Shown here in pieces: positions 8,819 to 15,642 of a DNA stretch of 41,722 bases. Under the pieces are notes generated by a model. The model was not told the origin of the DNA and did not search any database. It saw nothing but the letters and a program-made list of their open reading frames with translations. The DNA lies in NCBI GenBank assembly GCA_963205265.1, contig CAUJJI010000025.1, positions 1 through 41,722 of the forward strand, written 5' to 3'. The position numbers and the translations under genes were made by a program. This stretch comes from Pseudomonadota bacterium (GTDB lineage Bacteria > Pseudomonadota > Alphaproteobacteria > Sphingomonadales > Sphingomonadaceae). Every line of letters starts with the position of its first letter. Positions within the stretch are counted from its first letter, which is position 1.

Positions 8819-9250
8819 TTACTGCAGCGCGACGATCGACAGCGCCAGGTTGATCCACAGCGCCAGCATGCAGAACGCGCCGAAGACGAAGCCGAGCCCG
8901 CGATGCGACGGGTTGTTGGAGGTCATGTGCACCGCGCTCTGGATCAGGCGGCCGGCGACGTAGCCCCAGGCGAAGACCAGCGTCCAGAAACCCACTGCGT
9001 CGAGCACATAGGCGGTCAGGCAGCCGGCATACAGCAGCGTCGGCATCTCGAACAGGTTGCCGTAGTGGCGCACCGCCGCAGTCGTCGCCTCGGGCTCGGG
9101 CGGGCCGAGATGGGCGCGGTAGTAGTTCGGGTCCTGCCCGCCCTTGACCGCTGCGCCGCGCGCCACGCCCATGCGCAGGAATGCGACGAAAGTCAGCGCG
9201 ACGACGACCAGCATCGGCACGAATATGGCCGCGGAATTTGCGATCTGCAT
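8819..9250 (-). CDS. MAPEG family membrane protein
   Basis: The 143-residue protein has four membrane helices and the MAPEG (membrane-associated eicosanoid/glutathione) pattern: RHYGNLFEMPTLLYAG in the second helix, then a segment with RLIQSAVHMTSNNP, where YVAGR..HS.VH is typical. Bacterial members are poorly characterised inner-membrane proteins, some glutathione-related. It converges with the DUF4870-like gene (18-base gap) and is divergent from the SDR gene across a 204-base spacer in which I see no clear motif. Confidence 0.85.
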   Translation of the reverse strand: MQIANSAAIFVPMLVVVALTFVAFLRMGVARGAAVKGGQDPNYYRAHLGPPEPEATTAAVRHYGNLFEMPTLLYAGCLTAYVLDAVGFWTLVFAWGYVAGRLIQSAVHMTSNNPSHRGLGFVFGAFCMLALWINLALSIVALQ

Positions 9251-9454
9251 GCGTTGGTTCCCCCTCTCTCACGGCGGTTCCCGGCCGCCGCTCGGAAGAA
9301 TGCCGCGATTGCCGCCGGACGCAAGCACAATCGGCTGGCGGACAACTGCCGGGCAGGATGACTTGACGCCGCGCCGCCGGCGGCGAAGAAGGCTCGATCG
9401 GGTCCCGCCGGGGCCGGTCGGCGGGGCGGCGATCTTGTGAGGGAAGGAAGCGCA

Positions 9455-10213
9455 ATGCGGTTGCAGGACAGGGTCGCCCTCGTCACCGGATCCACGCAGG
9501 GCATCGGCAGGGCCATCGCCCGGAGGCTAGCCGCCGACGGCGCGCACGTCGTCGTGCACGGCCGCGACGCCGGCAAGGCGGAAGCCGTCGCCGCGCAGAT
9601 CCGCAGCGACGGCGGCAGCGCCCAGGTCGTGCTCGGCGACCTTGCCGACGGCGATACGGCCACGGCCGTCGTGCAGCAGGCGTTCGCCGCGCGCGGCGCT
9701 CTCGACATCCTGGTGCTCAATGCCGGCGGCGGCAGCAGCGGCCTCGCCCAGGCGCTGCCGGTCGCGACGATCGACCGCGTCCTCGCGCTGAACCTGCGCG
9801 CGACGATCCTCGCCAGCGCCGAATTCGCCCGGCTGAGCGAAAGCGCGCACGGCCGCATCGTCTTCATCTCCTCGGGCATGGCGACTCATGCCGCGCCTGG
9901 GGTTTCGGTGGGAGCGGCGGCCAAGGCGGGCTCGGAATGCTTCATGCGCTCGCTGGCGCAGGAACTGGGCGAGCGCGGCATCACCTGCAACTCGGTCGCG
10001 CCCGGCTGCACGCGCACCGAGATGATCGCCGGCCAGACCTGGCCCGACCAGGTCCCGCCGTGGACCGCGCTGCGCCGGCTCGGCGAGCCGGAGGACATCG
10101 CCGACGTCGTCGCCTTCCTCGCTTCGGACGATGCCCGCTGGCTGACCGGCCTGACCATCGCCGCCAACGGCGGCCTGGTGACCACCGCGGCGAACATCCT
10201 GGCCCGGGCTTGA
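9455..10213 (+). CDS. SDR family protein lacking the catalytic tyrosine
   Basis: The 252-residue Rossmann protein has the classical SDR cofactor motif TGSTQGIG (about residues 12-19), LNAGGG, FISS with the usual active-site serine, and a C-terminal LTGLTIAANGG. In the YxxxK motif the lysine is present (Lys157) but the tyrosine position is Gly153 (GGA codon at 9911-9913; the local sequence is VGAAAK). Since Tyr is the general acid/base of classical SDRs, the protein may be inactive as an oxidoreductase or use another mechanism. Start ATG 9455 follows GGGAAGGAAGC; an upstream GTG at 9437 is less likely. The stop lies inside a dispersed repeat. Confidence 0.85.
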   Translation: MRLQDRVALVTGSTQGIGRAIARRLAADGAHVVVHGRDAGKAEAVAAQIRSDGGSAQVVLGDLADGDTATAVVQQAFAARGALDILVLNAGGGSSGLAQALPVATIDRVLALNLRATILASAEFARLSESAHGRIVFISSGMATHAAPGVSVGAAAKAGSECFMRSLAQELGERGITCNSVAPGCTRTEMIAGQTWPDQVPPWTALRRLGEPEDIADVVAFLASDDARWLTGLTIAANGGLVTTAANILARA

Positions 10214-10288
10214 GCCCGGGGGCCGCTGGCCTCGGCGATGGAAGGTCGGGCCAGGATCACAGCGGTCCCGGGTCGAGCCCGGGACGAT
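10203..10288. repeat. Intergenic palindromic repeat (copy B)
   Basis: Two GC-rich arms (about 10203-10227 and 10261-10284) are near-complementary, each with a CCCGGG core. The right arm 10263-10288 matches 23 of 26 bases of copy A (4316-4341), and 10249-10271 matches 22 of 23 bases, in inverted orientation, of copy C (41640-41662). The left arm includes the last codons and stop of the SDR gene. It may act as a transcription terminator. Confidence 0.8.
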
Positions 10289-10303
10289 GAGGTGCGATTT
10301 CAC

Positions 10304-10332
10304 TTGACAGTACGAACCTAATTGGTTATATG
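10304..10332 (+). promoter_or_regulatory. Strong sigma70-type promoter with an embedded operator-like palindrome, no gene downstream
   Basis: TTGACA (10304-10309), a 17-base spacer and TATATG (10327-10332) form a near-consensus housekeeping promoter. Inside the spacer is AACC-TAATT-GGTT (10314-10326), a perfect inverted repeat of the kind bound by TetR/MarR-type repressors. On the plus strand no credible gene follows before the oppositely oriented gene at 10566; the stretch is repeat sequence. It may drive a non-coding RNA or be the remnant of a lost gene. Confidence 0.6.
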
Positions 10333-10411
10333 CGCCCTCGCGGGATGCAGGGAGCGGCCCGTCCCCGGCGCAAGCCCGCATTCGCCAGCGGGGGTGGAAG
10401 TGTGTCCAAGA

Positions 10412-10538
10412 TCCTCCCCCATGGGGGGAGGGGGACCGCCGGCGCAGCCGGTGGTGGAGGGGTGTCCCCCGCCGATCGAACGCTGACACCCCTCCGTCAT
10501 TCGCTACGCGAATGCCACCTCCCCCATAGGGGGAGGAG
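10412..10538. repeat. Large imperfect palindrome of C/G-rich repeat units
   Basis: Outer arms TCCTCCCCCATGGGGGGAGG (10412-10431) and CCTCCCCCATAGGGGGAGGA (10519-10538) are complementary apart from one or two bases, and inner arms TGGAGGGGTGTC (10455-10466) and GACACCCCTCC (10485-10495) pair inside them. This two-level palindrome is the form of dispersed intergenic repeats common in alphaproteobacteria. It separates the orphan promoter from the convergent membrane-protein gene. Confidence 0.75.
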
Positions 10539-10565
10539 CTGGCCCTATCCGGCCTCAACGCGCTA

Positions 10566-10919
10566 CTAGGTGAAATCCGCGCGGGCCCAGGCTCCGGCCT
10601 TCATCAGGAGGAGAGCCGCCAGGATATAGGCGACGATGCCGGCGGCAGCGATGGGGCCGGTCTTTTCCGACATGGATTTCATGCTGCCGGTGAATGCGAT
10701 CGCACCCAGCGGTATGGCGAACCATTGGGAAATACCGATCCAGCCGCCGACCAGCGCAGCGGCGAGGCTCAGAGTCGCAAGGGCGGCCCGGAAGCGGTCG
10801 AAGTAGCCCGAGGGCGGCCGTCGCCCGCGGCCTTCGCCTGCTGTCGCGCCGCCTTCGTTTTCCCAGCGCGACAGCGATCGAGCCTTGCCGTCTTCTTCGC
10901 TTCGCGGCGTCTCGGGCAT
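10566..10919 (-). CDS. Small membrane protein of unknown function
   Basis: A 117-residue protein with a charged N-terminus (about 1-38, rich in Arg, Glu, Gly) followed by two or three hydrophobic segments (about 47-75 and 85-110). No enzyme motif is seen. ATG 10919 follows GGAAGGGAAC; the frame continues upstream into the histidine-kinase gene but that extension is low-complexity Arg/Pro sequence and looks spurious. It lies 34 bases downstream of the kinase stop and may be co-transcribed. Confidence 0.68.
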   Translation of the reverse strand: MPETPRSEEDGKARSLSRWENEGGATAGEGRGRRPPSGYFDRFRAALATLSLAAALVGGWIGISQWFAIPLGAIAFTGSMKSMSEKTGPIAAAGIVAYILAALLLMKAGAWARADFT

Positions 10920-10953
10920 TCGTCGGGTTCCCTTCCAGGTGCGGCTCTGCCGA

Positions 10954-12084
10954 TCAATCCAGTGGCCCGAGAGAGGGCTTGACCTCGCGAAGCGACAGCG
11001 GGGCCCCGAGGTGGTCGGCAGTCGCCGGCGACGCATCCCCGACGACGCTTTGGGTGAGCACTGCCGTGTCGCTGTCGTCGTGGGCAATCGTTACCAGGGT
11101 GCCCGGGCTCGCATCGCGGATCTCGACAGTGGCCTTCAGCTGCCGGGCAAGCGCTTGGACGATCCCGGTTCCCAGGCCCGGTTCCACGTTCGGCGGTCGG
11201 CCGACGCCGTTGTCGCGCACGGTCAGGAGCCATGATGGTCCCTTCGCCTGGTAGCCGACCGTGATCTTGCACCCTTCCGCCTTGTCGGGAAAGGCGTGCT
11301 TGAGCGCATTGATCACCAGTTCGGTGACGATCAGGCCCATGCTGACCGACAGGTCCGCGGCGACGACGGTCTCGTCGATGTCGGGAGTGATCGTGAGGCG
11401 ATCGGGATCGGCGATCATCGATGCGCCGATGGTGTTGCAAAGATCGGTGAAATAGGGGCGGAGCGCGACTTCGCCCGCGGTCGTCACTGCAAGCTGCTTC
11501 TGCAGCGTGGCGATCGACATGACGCGATGGTGGGCGTCGGTCAAAGAGCTGCGGGCTTCCTCCGACTGCACTTTTCGTGCGCTTTGCATCAGCACGCTGG
11601 CGATGATCTGCAGGCTGTTGGCCACGCGATGCTGGAGTTCCTGCAGCAGCACCTTCTTTTCCCGGACGAGATCGTCCTGGTGCCGCTCGGCCAGGCGGAC
11701 GGCGGTGACGTCGGATACGGCAAGGAGAAGTCGGGCCTCCTCGCCGTCGCCATAGTCGAGCCGCTGGGCGTTGAGGACGAGGTTGTACACTCCGGCCCCG
11801 CGAACCAGGTCGAGTTCGTAGGCGTCGATCGCGGCCTTGCCGACAAGCGTTGCATTGAGGAGCGAGCGAAGCTGGCGAAGGTCCCATTCGCCGTGGCCGA
11901 GAGCGAAGAGTTCGGTTCCTACCACCGCCTTGGGATCGAGGTTGAACATCCGGCAGAATGTCCCGCTTGCCGCCTGGACGACGAACCTCGCATCGAGGAG
12001 AATGAGCGGAGTGCTGGAGGCCAGGACGATGGCCAGGCCCAATCCATTGGGATTGGCTGGCGCGGGAAGGTCGATGGGTTCCAT
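10954..12084 (-). CDS. HisKA_2-type sensor histidine kinase with PAS-like domain
   Basis: The 376-residue protein has no membrane segment, so it is probably cytoplasmic. Residues about 18-130 resemble a PAS domain. The HisKA_2 dimerisation/phosphoacceptor helix contains LQHRVANSLQ with His152. The ATPase domain shows the N box around Asn259 (TELVINALKHAF), the G1 box DNGVG at 291-295 and GLGTGIV near 304. This kinase class often feeds the alphaproteobacterial general stress response (PhyR-NepR-EcfG) or single-domain regulators; a stand-alone receiver is encoded at 14716-15102. The link is inference. The 208 bases from 12085 to 12292 hold nothing I recognise. Confidence 0.9.
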   Translation of the reverse strand: MEPIDLPAPANPNGLGLAIVLASSTPLILLDARFVVQAASGTFCRMFNLDPKAVVGTELFALGHGEWDLRQLRSLLNATLVGKAAIDAYELDLVRGAGVYNLVLNAQRLDYGDGEEARLLLAVSDVTAVRLAERHQDDLVREKKVLLQELQHRVANSLQIIASVLMQSARKVQSEEARSSLTDAHHRVMSIATLQKQLAVTTAGEVALRPYFTDLCNTIGASMIADPDRLTITPDIDETVVAADLSVSMGLIVTELVINALKHAFPDKAEGCKITVGYQAKGPSWLLTVRDNGVGRPPNVEPGLGTGIVQALARQLKATVEIRDASPGTLVTIAHDDSDTAVLTQSVVGDASPATADHLGAPLSLREVKPSLGPLD

Positions 12085-12292
12085 GGCCCGGACTTTCGAA
12101 TTACGGCGGCACTCGTAACGAACTCTGCCGGTTGAATCAGCCGGTGGGGCGGCAGTGCTTGGCGCGACGGATTGTTCTCATAGCATGGCGCCGGCGTCCG
12201 CGACGCATCAATTCGGCAGTCGCCGTCGGTAGCGACGCTGCGATCGGCTCGGCGCACATCTGAAGATGCCGGTCAGAATCCGGCCGAGGCGG

Positions 12293-12421
12293 CTAGGAGC
12301 CGATCGGAAATGCCGGCGTTCCCTTGACCGAAGGCTTGGAGGCATTCGGTTTCGGCGGTGCCTGCTTCTTCGGCTTGCGGGGTTCCTTGCTGCTTCTGCG
12401 CTGGCTTTTTGCCATCGTCAT
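12293..12421 (-). CDS. Very small basic protein, last gene of mini-gene operon
   Basis: A 42-codon gene encodes a Lys/Arg/Pro-rich peptide containing MAKSQRRSSKEPRKPKKQ near its start and a Pro/Ser-rich tail. Similar short basic proteins are widespread in proteobacteria, without known function. The ATG at 12421 overlaps the upstream stop as ATGA. A second in-frame ATG at 12415 (protein starting MAKSQ) has better spacing from AAAGGGA and may be the true start. The basic character would allow nucleic-acid binding, but that is a guess. Confidence 0.7.
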   Translation of the reverse strand: MTMAKSQRRSSKEPRKPKKQAPPKPNASKPSVKGTPAFPIGS

Positions 12422-12585
12422 TTTCCCTTTCGATGTGTGTCGGATGCGGCATCGCGCCTGGCCTGGGTCAATGCGTCCTGGAGGTTCGAATAGCGCCAGT
12501 CGCCATAGTGATAGCGGAAAGCCGGCACTTTCGTGATGCCGAAGCGCGCCATCAGTTCGGCTTCGTTAGTCGTGTCTGTGTTCAT
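12418..12585 (-). CDS. Small hypothetical protein (55 aa) in mini-gene operon
   Basis: The 55-residue protein starts MNTDTTNEAELMARFGITKV and continues with the pattern PAFRYHYGDWRYSNLQDAL. The central aromatic cluster (Phe, Tyr, His, Tyr, Trp, Tyr) and the NLQDAL helix look like a conserved small-protein family of alphaproteobacteria, which I cannot name. It overlaps both neighbours by 4 bases (ATGA at each end), and GGGAG precedes its start. The tight coupling is the best evidence that it is translated. Confidence 0.72.
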   Translation of the reverse strand: MNTDTTNEAELMARFGITKVPAFRYHYGDWRYSNLQDALTQARRDAASDTHRKGK

Positions 12586-12932
12586 GGCCATTCTCCCGGC
12601 AATTCGATTGCGGACGAGCGCAGAGTGTCGGATCGTCCGGGAACAGTTGCCGTCCCGGCCTCGACACGCAGCGCTTCGACCGCTGCAAGGCAGTCGCGCT
12701 GGCTTCGATAGCCGCCGCAGTCGGCCAGGATCTCTCCCGACTTGCCGGTCAGCCGCCAGTGCCAGTCGCCGCCGCCGCTGAGCATCGAGGTCAGGTGGAC
12801 CTGCTCGGTCCGGTAGACGTCGAAGTGCGGACGGCTGCCGGCCCGGAGCTGGGCGAAAGCGGGACGACTTGCTGCCTCGCTTCCCGGCAAGGGCGGCTTC
12901 GCGCCCTGGATCAAGCTAGTCCGATGGCCCAT
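12582..12932 (-). CDS. DUF1508/YegP-like small protein
   Basis: The 116-residue protein has a polar N-terminus (1-34), then about 55 residues (36-93) that match the DUF1508 (YegP) pattern: an HFDVYRT strand, a WHWRLTGKSGEILADC hairpin and GGYRSQRDCLAAVEAL. YegP-type domains are small alpha/beta units of unknown function, often in stress-related contexts. ATG 12932 follows GGAGATCG. The stop overlaps the next gene by 4 bases. The gap to the upstream gene is 26 bases. Confidence 0.75.
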   Translation of the reverse strand: MGHRTSLIQGAKPPLPGSEAASRPAFAQLRAGSRPHFDVYRTEQVHLTSMLSGGGDWHWRLTGKSGEILADCGGYRSQRDCLAAVEALRVEAGTATVPGRSDTLRSSAIELPGEWP

Positions 12933-12958
12933 TTCGATCTCCGTTGATTGCCTTGCGC

Positions 12959-13183
12959 CTACCAGGAGGCTCGCGCCCGATAGAAGGCGAACCGGGGCAC
13001 GATGCCTTCGATGATGTGGTCCATCAGCCTCAGCCGCATCTCTTCCGCGCCTTCGCTGGTCGTGCAGACCAAGTGCGTGCCGCCCGAGGGCAGCGGCTCG
13101 ATGGCGCTGATCGATACGCCGCTTTCGTCGCAGCGCTTGCGGACATTGGCTTCGGGCAGCTTCAGGTTTATCGCGCGGCTCAT
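12959..13183 (-). CDS. Small hypothetical protein (74 aa) in mini-gene operon
   Basis: The 74-residue protein has a predicted alpha/beta pattern: an N-terminal strand (INLKLPEA), a helix with VRKRCDESG, strands ISAIEPL and THLVCTT, then an amphipathic helix EEMRLRLMDHII. A conserved-looking Gly-Gly-Thr turn lies at about 34-36. It overlaps the gene upstream by ATGA. I recognise it only as a small sphingomonad protein without assigned function. Confidence 0.7.
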   Translation of the reverse strand: MSRAINLKLPEANVRKRCDESGVSISAIEPLPSGGTHLVCTTSEGAEEMRLRLMDHIIEGIVPRFAFYRARASW

Positions 13184-13467
13184 GGTCGTTCTCCTGGAAG
13201 CATCGATGCCAGTCGCTCGACCTCGCCGCAGACCGCCGAGTAACCGGTGGCACTGTCGCCGGCCAGGTCGAGCGGCTTGGCGCCGAGCCCGTCGTGATAG
13301 GTATTGAGGAAGGTCATCGCGGTCTCGCGGTCGCCGAGCAGTGCGAAGGCGAGATGGGTGACGAGACCTTGCCGATCGATGTACTGGCGAGGCAGGCGTG
13401 TCGGCGGCTGGCGCCAGTTGAACGACTTGCGCTTGGGAGCGCTCTCGGTCGTGGGAGGAGCCGTCAT
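13180..13467 (-). CDS. MbcA/ParS/Xre-type toxin-binding-domain protein
   Basis: The 95-residue protein has a basic N-terminus (KRKSFNWRQPPTRLPRQ) and then a domain at about 40-88 resembling the C-terminal half of MbcA/ParS/Xre antitoxins (DUF2384): LLGDRETAMTFLNT, then LGAKPLDLAGDS and a final helix with VCGEVERLA. In RES-Xre and MbcT-MbcA systems this domain binds an NAD-consuming RES toxin. No RES toxin is encoded nearby, and the HTH-containing N-terminal half of Xre antitoxins is missing. It overlaps both neighbours by 4 bases. Confidence 0.7.
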   Translation of the reverse strand: MTAPPTTESAPKRKSFNWRQPPTRLPRQYIDRQGLVTHLAFALLGDRETAMTFLNTYHDGLGAKPLDLAGDSATGYSAVCGEVERLASMLPGERP

Positions 13468-13688
13468 ACGGTCAGCCCCAGGGTGGCCCGGGCCGCTCGT
13501 GCGTGCGGCTTCGGGCTGCGCAGCCAGCCTGACGCGGCGGTAGCACCGTTCGCGTGCTGATAGGTGCCGATGCGATGGGCGAACAGGCCCGCTTCGGCGA
13601 GATGCCTGGTCCGGTTGAGGCGGCTGTCGGTAGCGTCCGCGCGCATGAGCGAAAGCTGATGCTGGGAGTAAAGTTTATTGAGGTCCAT
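13464..13688 (-). CDS. Small hypothetical protein (74 aa), first gene of mini-gene operon
   Basis: The 74-residue protein starts MDLNKLYSQHQLSLMRADAT and is mostly helical, with a C-terminal basic Arg/Ala/His-rich part. No known domain. ATG 13688 is preferred over a longer upstream frame, which runs through a perfect inverted repeat and looks like leader sequence. The stop overlaps the next gene as ATGA. It is the first of six mini-genes. Confidence 0.68.
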   Translation of the reverse strand: MDLNKLYSQHQLSLMRADATDSRLNRTRHLAEAGLFAHRIGTYQHANGATAASGWLRSPKPHARAARATLGLTV

Positions 13689-13703
13689 TGCGCGCCTCCG
13701 CCG

Positions 13704-13745
13704 TGTAAGCGGGAGCGCATCGACTCTCAGCCGATGGCGCTTACA
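13704..13745 (-). promoter_or_regulatory. Inverted repeat in the leader of the mini-gene operon
   Basis: TGTAAGCG (13704-13711) and CGCTTACA (13738-13745) are perfectly complementary, enclosing a second small stem CATCG/CGATG (13718-13722 and 13732-13736). The structure lies 16 bases upstream of the first mini-gene start, inside its probable leader. It could be an operator or an mRNA structure affecting translation. Confidence 0.5.
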
Positions 13746-13767
13746 AGACGAATGCCATCGATCTGTC

Positions 13768-13796
13768 CGATATGGGGTCGCTTGCCGCAATTTCAA
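13768..13796 (-). promoter_or_regulatory. Candidate promoter of the mini-gene operon
   Basis: Read on the minus strand, TTGAAA (13796-13791) is followed after 17 bases by ATATCG (13773-13768). The -35 match and spacing are good, the -10 match is moderate. Transcription would start near 13761 and include the inverted repeat in the leader. Confidence 0.35.
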
Positions 13797-13853
13797 GGCC
13801 GGCGGCCGACCGGGGGTGTGATTGCCGCCGCGAGTCCGCCGTGTTGCGAAGGC

Positions 13854-14555
13854 CTAGACGACCGTCCCGAACAGCTTCCCGATGCCGGCCGTGAGCGCCA
13901 TCGCCAGCGCCCCCCAGAAAGTCACGCGCAGTGTCGCCCTGCCGATGCGCGCGCCACCGGCTTTCGCGCCGATCGCTCCGAGCAGCGCCAGGAAGGCCAG
14001 CGACGCAAGCGAGACGCCGGTGACCAGCCAGGGGCGCGGCATCGCCAGCACCATCGCCAGGGGCATCGCCGCTCCGACGGAAAAGGTGGCGGCCGACGCC
14101 AGCGCGGCCTGGATCGGCCGGGCGGTCGTCGCTTCCGATATGCCGAGTTCGTCGCGGGCATGTGCGCCGAGGGCATCGCTGCGCATCAGCTGCTCGGCCA
14201 CCTGGCGAGCGAGACCGGCATCCAGGCCGCGCGCCTGGTAAATCCGGGCAAGCTCTTCGTGCTCGAATTCCGGCTGGCTGGACAGCTCGGCGGCCTCGCG
14301 GGCGAGATCCGCCTTTTCGGTGTCCGCCTGCGAGCTCACCGACACGTATTCGCCCGCCGCCATCGACATGGCGCCGGCCACCAGCCCGGCGACGCCGGCG
14401 ATCAGCACTTCGGAAACCGCCGCCGATGCCGCCGCCACGCCCACGATCAGGCTGGCGGTCGAAACGATCCCGTCGTTCGCACCCAGCACCGCGGCGCGCA
14501 GCCAGCCGATGCGCGATACGAGATGCGTCTCGGGATGGTGTCGTGCCCGCGGCAT
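13854..14555 (-). CDS. VIT1/CCC1 family (vacuolar iron transporter-like) membrane protein
   Basis: The 233-residue protein has the VIT1/CCC1 pattern: RAAVLGANDGIVSTASLIVGVAAA at the first helix, AGAMSMAAGEYVSVSSQ after the second, an acidic cytoplasmic helical loop (about residues 78-145, with repeated Glu), and three C-terminal helices. Family members export Fe(II) or Mn(II) from the cytoplasm in bacteria. I prefer ATG 14555 (MPRARHHPETH), preceded by GAAGGC, over ATG 14588. It lies between the mini-gene operon and the divergent response regulator; stress physiology could be the common theme. Confidence 0.87.
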   Translation of the reverse strand: MPRARHHPETHLVSRIGWLRAAVLGANDGIVSTASLIVGVAAASAAVSEVLIAGVAGLVAGAMSMAAGEYVSVSSQADTEKADLAREAAELSSQPEFEHEELARIYQARGLDAGLARQVAEQLMRSDALGAHARDELGISEATTARPIQAALASAATFSVGAAMPLAMVLAMPRPWLVTGVSLASLAFLALLGAIGAKAGGARIGRATLRVTFWGALAMALTAGIGKLFGTVV

Positions 14556-14652
14556 GGCTTGCCTTCGTCCTGTGCGAGATCGGACCATGCAGCACTATGC
14601 AGCGATCCGCAATGTCGGTACCTCTCCGGCAAGCGCCGGGCAGCGCGCCGGC

Positions 14653-14677
14653 GGACCTTTCGCGATCGCGAGGCGTT
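14653..14677 (+). promoter_or_regulatory. Candidate EcfG-type (general stress) promoter
   Basis: GGACC (14653-14657), 16 bases, then CGTT (14674-14677). The alphaproteobacterial EcfG consensus is GGAAC-N16/17-CGTT, so this has one mismatch. It lies 38 bases upstream of the response-regulator start, a sensible distance. Confidence 0.35.
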
Positions 14678-14715
14678 TGTGCAGCGGGACTCCCGATAAA
14701 CAGAGCAGGATTCGT

Positions 14716-15102
14716 ATGTCTACCGCCCAGACGGCCCCCGTCCTGCTTTATGCCGAAGACGACACGATGATCCGGCTTGCTCTCGTCGACGCGCTCGAGG
14801 AGGCCGGCTTTCGCGTGATCTCCGCGCATGACGGCGATGCGACGATCCAGTTGCTGCACGAGCAGGGGCAAACGCTGAACGGCCTGATTACCGACATCAA
14901 TCTCGGCGACGGTCCCGACGGCTGGTGCGTGGCGCGCACGGCCCGCGAACTGATGAGCGGACTGCCGGTCGTCTATGTCAGTGCCGTCAGCGAGCACGAA
15001 TGGACGTCGCACGGGGTGCCCAACAGCGTGATGATCACCAAGCCCTTCGTCGCCGCGCAGGTCGTCGTGGCGATCTCGTCGCTGCTGATCGTTTCCGAAT
15101 GA
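14716..15102 (+). CDS. Single-domain response regulator
   Basis: The 128-residue protein is a bare receiver domain: acidic pair Glu14-Asp15-Asp16 (AEDD), phosphoacceptor Asp60 (LITDINL), a switch Ser in VVYVSA and the conserved Lys in MITKPF. There is no output domain, so it acts by protein interaction or as a phosphate sink. AGCAGGA precedes the ATG. The HisKA_2 kinase at 10954-12084 is a plausible partner. Much of the frame upstream of 14716 is open but antisense to the VIT gene and not credible. Confidence 0.9.
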   Translation: MSTAQTAPVLLYAEDDTMIRLALVDALEEAGFRVISAHDGDATIQLLHEQGQTLNGLITDINLGDGPDGWCVARTARELMSGLPVVYVSAVSEHEWTSHGVPNSVMITKPFVAAQVVVAISSLLIVSE

Positions 15103-15166
15103 CGCGGACAGACCGCCGGGCGGAACATCCGTCCGGGGGTGCTTTCTGCAAGCCAGGAGTGCAATC

Positions 15167-15460
15167 ATGAAATCTTCCCGCCTGATTATGGTCGCGGCGC
15201 TTGCCGCGATGTCGCTCGCGGCGTGCCAGGCCGAGGACAAGGCGGCCGATGCCGCGGCGGCGAGCACGGAAGCCGCACGGGCCGCACAGCAGGCGGCGAC
15301 GGCAGCCGCCATGGCCAATGCCGCCAACAGCGAAGCGGCGATCGCGAACCGGGCTCAGCAAGTCGCGGGCGAGCGTGCCGCGCAAGCCGGCGATGCGGCC
15401 GAGCGTGCCGGCGACCGGGCCAAGGAAGCCGGCGACCGCGCGAAGGATGCCGCCCAGTAG
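15167..15460 (+). CDS. Ala-rich small lipoprotein
   Basis: A 97-residue protein with signal and lipobox LAAC (Cys20), then an almost uninterrupted Ala-rich helix with periodic charged residues (repeated AxxAxxA; near-repeats of KEAGDRAKDA at the end). It resembles Lpp/late-embryogenesis-like helical lipoproteins that extend through the periplasm. A GGAAC motif at 15122-15126 lies upstream, but I see no good CGTT at the matching distance. Function unknown. Confidence 0.75.
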   Translation: MKSSRLIMVAALAAMSLAACQAEDKAADAAAASTEAARAAQQAATAAAMANAANSEAAIANRAQQVAGERAAQAGDAAERAGDRAKEAGDRAKDAAQ

Positions 15461-15558
15461 GCCTGGAATGGCGGCCGGGGCGACAGCTCTCGAATTCTAC
15501 CAGACCGGTGGCGCAGATCCTGAGCCGGCGCCTGCCTGACGGCGGGCCCTCGGTTCCC

Positions 15559-15583
15559 GGAACATTTTCGTAGCCCAGGCGTA
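15559..15583 (+). promoter_or_regulatory. Candidate EcfG-type promoter upstream of the SleB-like gene
   Basis: GGAAC (15559-15563), 16 bases, then CGTA (15580-15583) match the EcfG consensus GGAAC-N16/17-CGTT with one mismatch in the -10. The site is about 60 bases upstream of the proposed translation start. Stress control of the hydrolase is an inference. Confidence 0.4.
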
Positions 15584-15642
15584 GATTGCGCCGCCGCTCC
15601 GTCTTAAATGCCGACGGACATGCTTCGAGGGAACGGACCACT

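Noticed and set aside
10330..10569. 79-codon plus-strand frame behind the orphan promoter
   Set aside because: It consists of repeat sequence (Gly/Arg/Pro-rich) and starts inside the promoter -10 region; no ribosome site.
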